A stretch of 13,560 nucleotides of DNA from Microbacteriaceae bacterium. GTDB lineage: Bacteria > Actinomycetota > Actinomycetes > Actinomycetales > Microbacteriaceae. Below, in pieces: positions 13,297 to 13,560 of this stretch. The DNA is taken from positions 1 to 13,560 of the forward strand of contig CANGCU010000019.1 in the NCBI GenBank assembly GCA_947452355.1, given 5' to 3'. Under the pieces are notes generated by a model. It saw only the letters and a program-made list of their open reading frames with translations, was not told the DNA's origin and searched no databases. Positions within the stretch are counted from its first letter, which is position 1. Each line of letters begins with the position of its first letter. A program made the translations under genes and the position numbers.

Positions 13297-13560
13297 TGCG
13301 TCACCGTGACATGCCCCATCAGCGGAAGTGGAGGTGGAAAAAGGGCATCGACGCACAACTCAGTTGCGTCACTGCGCGCCGTCCAGTCCGCTAAGCCAAC
13401 GATTCGTTTAGCCGCGGCGAGCCGCTCCGATTCCGACTCACCCCGACTGATGTCCCGAGCGGTTTCGGCGGCCACCGAGGTCGCGGTCACGGCGTCCATT
13501 GCCCAGCGCACGGCACCAATGACAAGTCCCACGACAAGTAACAGCGCGGGAATGGCGATA
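13281..13560 (-). CDS. TadE-family pilus assembly protein, C-terminal part (start beyond the window)
   Basis: The frame is open from base 13560 to a TAG at 13283-13281, so about 92 C-terminal residues are visible. It begins IAIPALLL, a transmembrane segment continuing to about WAMDA, and then reads AVTATSVAAETARDISRGE. A proline-led hydrophobic helix followed by an Ala-rich amphipathic helix is typical of TadE proteins, minor pilin-like factors of the Tad/Flp pilus. The remainder has two cysteines (ELCVDAL and TQCAP). Internal start codons such as GTG at 13532 lie inside the membrane helix and are unlikely starts, so the gene is treated as cut by the window edge. It is followed, with overlap, by the Rv3654c-like gene. 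Prepilin, TadA, TadB and TadC genes would be expected further upstream on this strand, beyond the window. Confidence 0.72.
   Translation of the reverse strand, partial: IAIPALLLVVGLVIGAVRWAMDAVTATSVAAETARDISRGESESERLAAAKRIVGLADWTARSDATELCVDALFPPPLPLMGHVTVTQCAPR

Overview
The window looks like chromosomal DNA of a high-GC actinobacterium, most likely Microbacteriaceae or a close relative. The signs are a VirR-like LytR_C membrane protein next to a DUF3263 domain, a groEL gene controlled by HrcA/CIRCE, a topA-tmk-holB block, an actinobacterial TopA with a basic tail and no zinc fingers, paired TadE-type genes, and many GTG starts. The lineage call is an inference from gene content and protein style, not a phylogeny.

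Left part (1-3827, all minus strand): transcription runs from a DUF2332-DUF3263 fusion protein to a VirR-like LytR_C membrane protein, then a DUF3048 lipoprotein, then groEL, which leaves the window at base 1. The first three genes are closely spaced and probably form one operon of envelope-associated genes. groEL has its own control region with two tandem CIRCE operators. A 22-bp divergent gap (3828-3849) separates the fusion gene from msrB (plus strand); its AT-rich core could serve as a two-way promoter making leaderless mRNAs in both directions. msrB converges on a tRNA-Thr(CGT) gene.

Middle part (4380-8799, minus strand): topA (DNA topoisomerase I), tmk (thymidylate kinase) and holB (DNA polymerase III delta') form a tightly coupled replication operon with ATGA and GTGA overlaps. 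A 234-bp divergent region separates topA from the next operon.

Right part (9034-12997, plus strand): a complete polyamine-type (PotABCD-like) ABC importer, in the order ATPase, lipoprotein binding protein, permease, permease. It meets tail to tail, with overlapping stop codons, two TadE/TadG-like pilus genes on the minus strand (12994-13560). These are the end of a Tad/Flp pilus cluster that continues beyond the window.

I found no CRISPR array, insertion sequence, prophage, toxin-antitoxin or defence locus, and no clearly new multi-gene system. The points most worth a second look are the DUF2332-DUF3263 fusion, the tandem CIRCE control region, the symmetric divergent promoter, and several small sequence-level curiosities.
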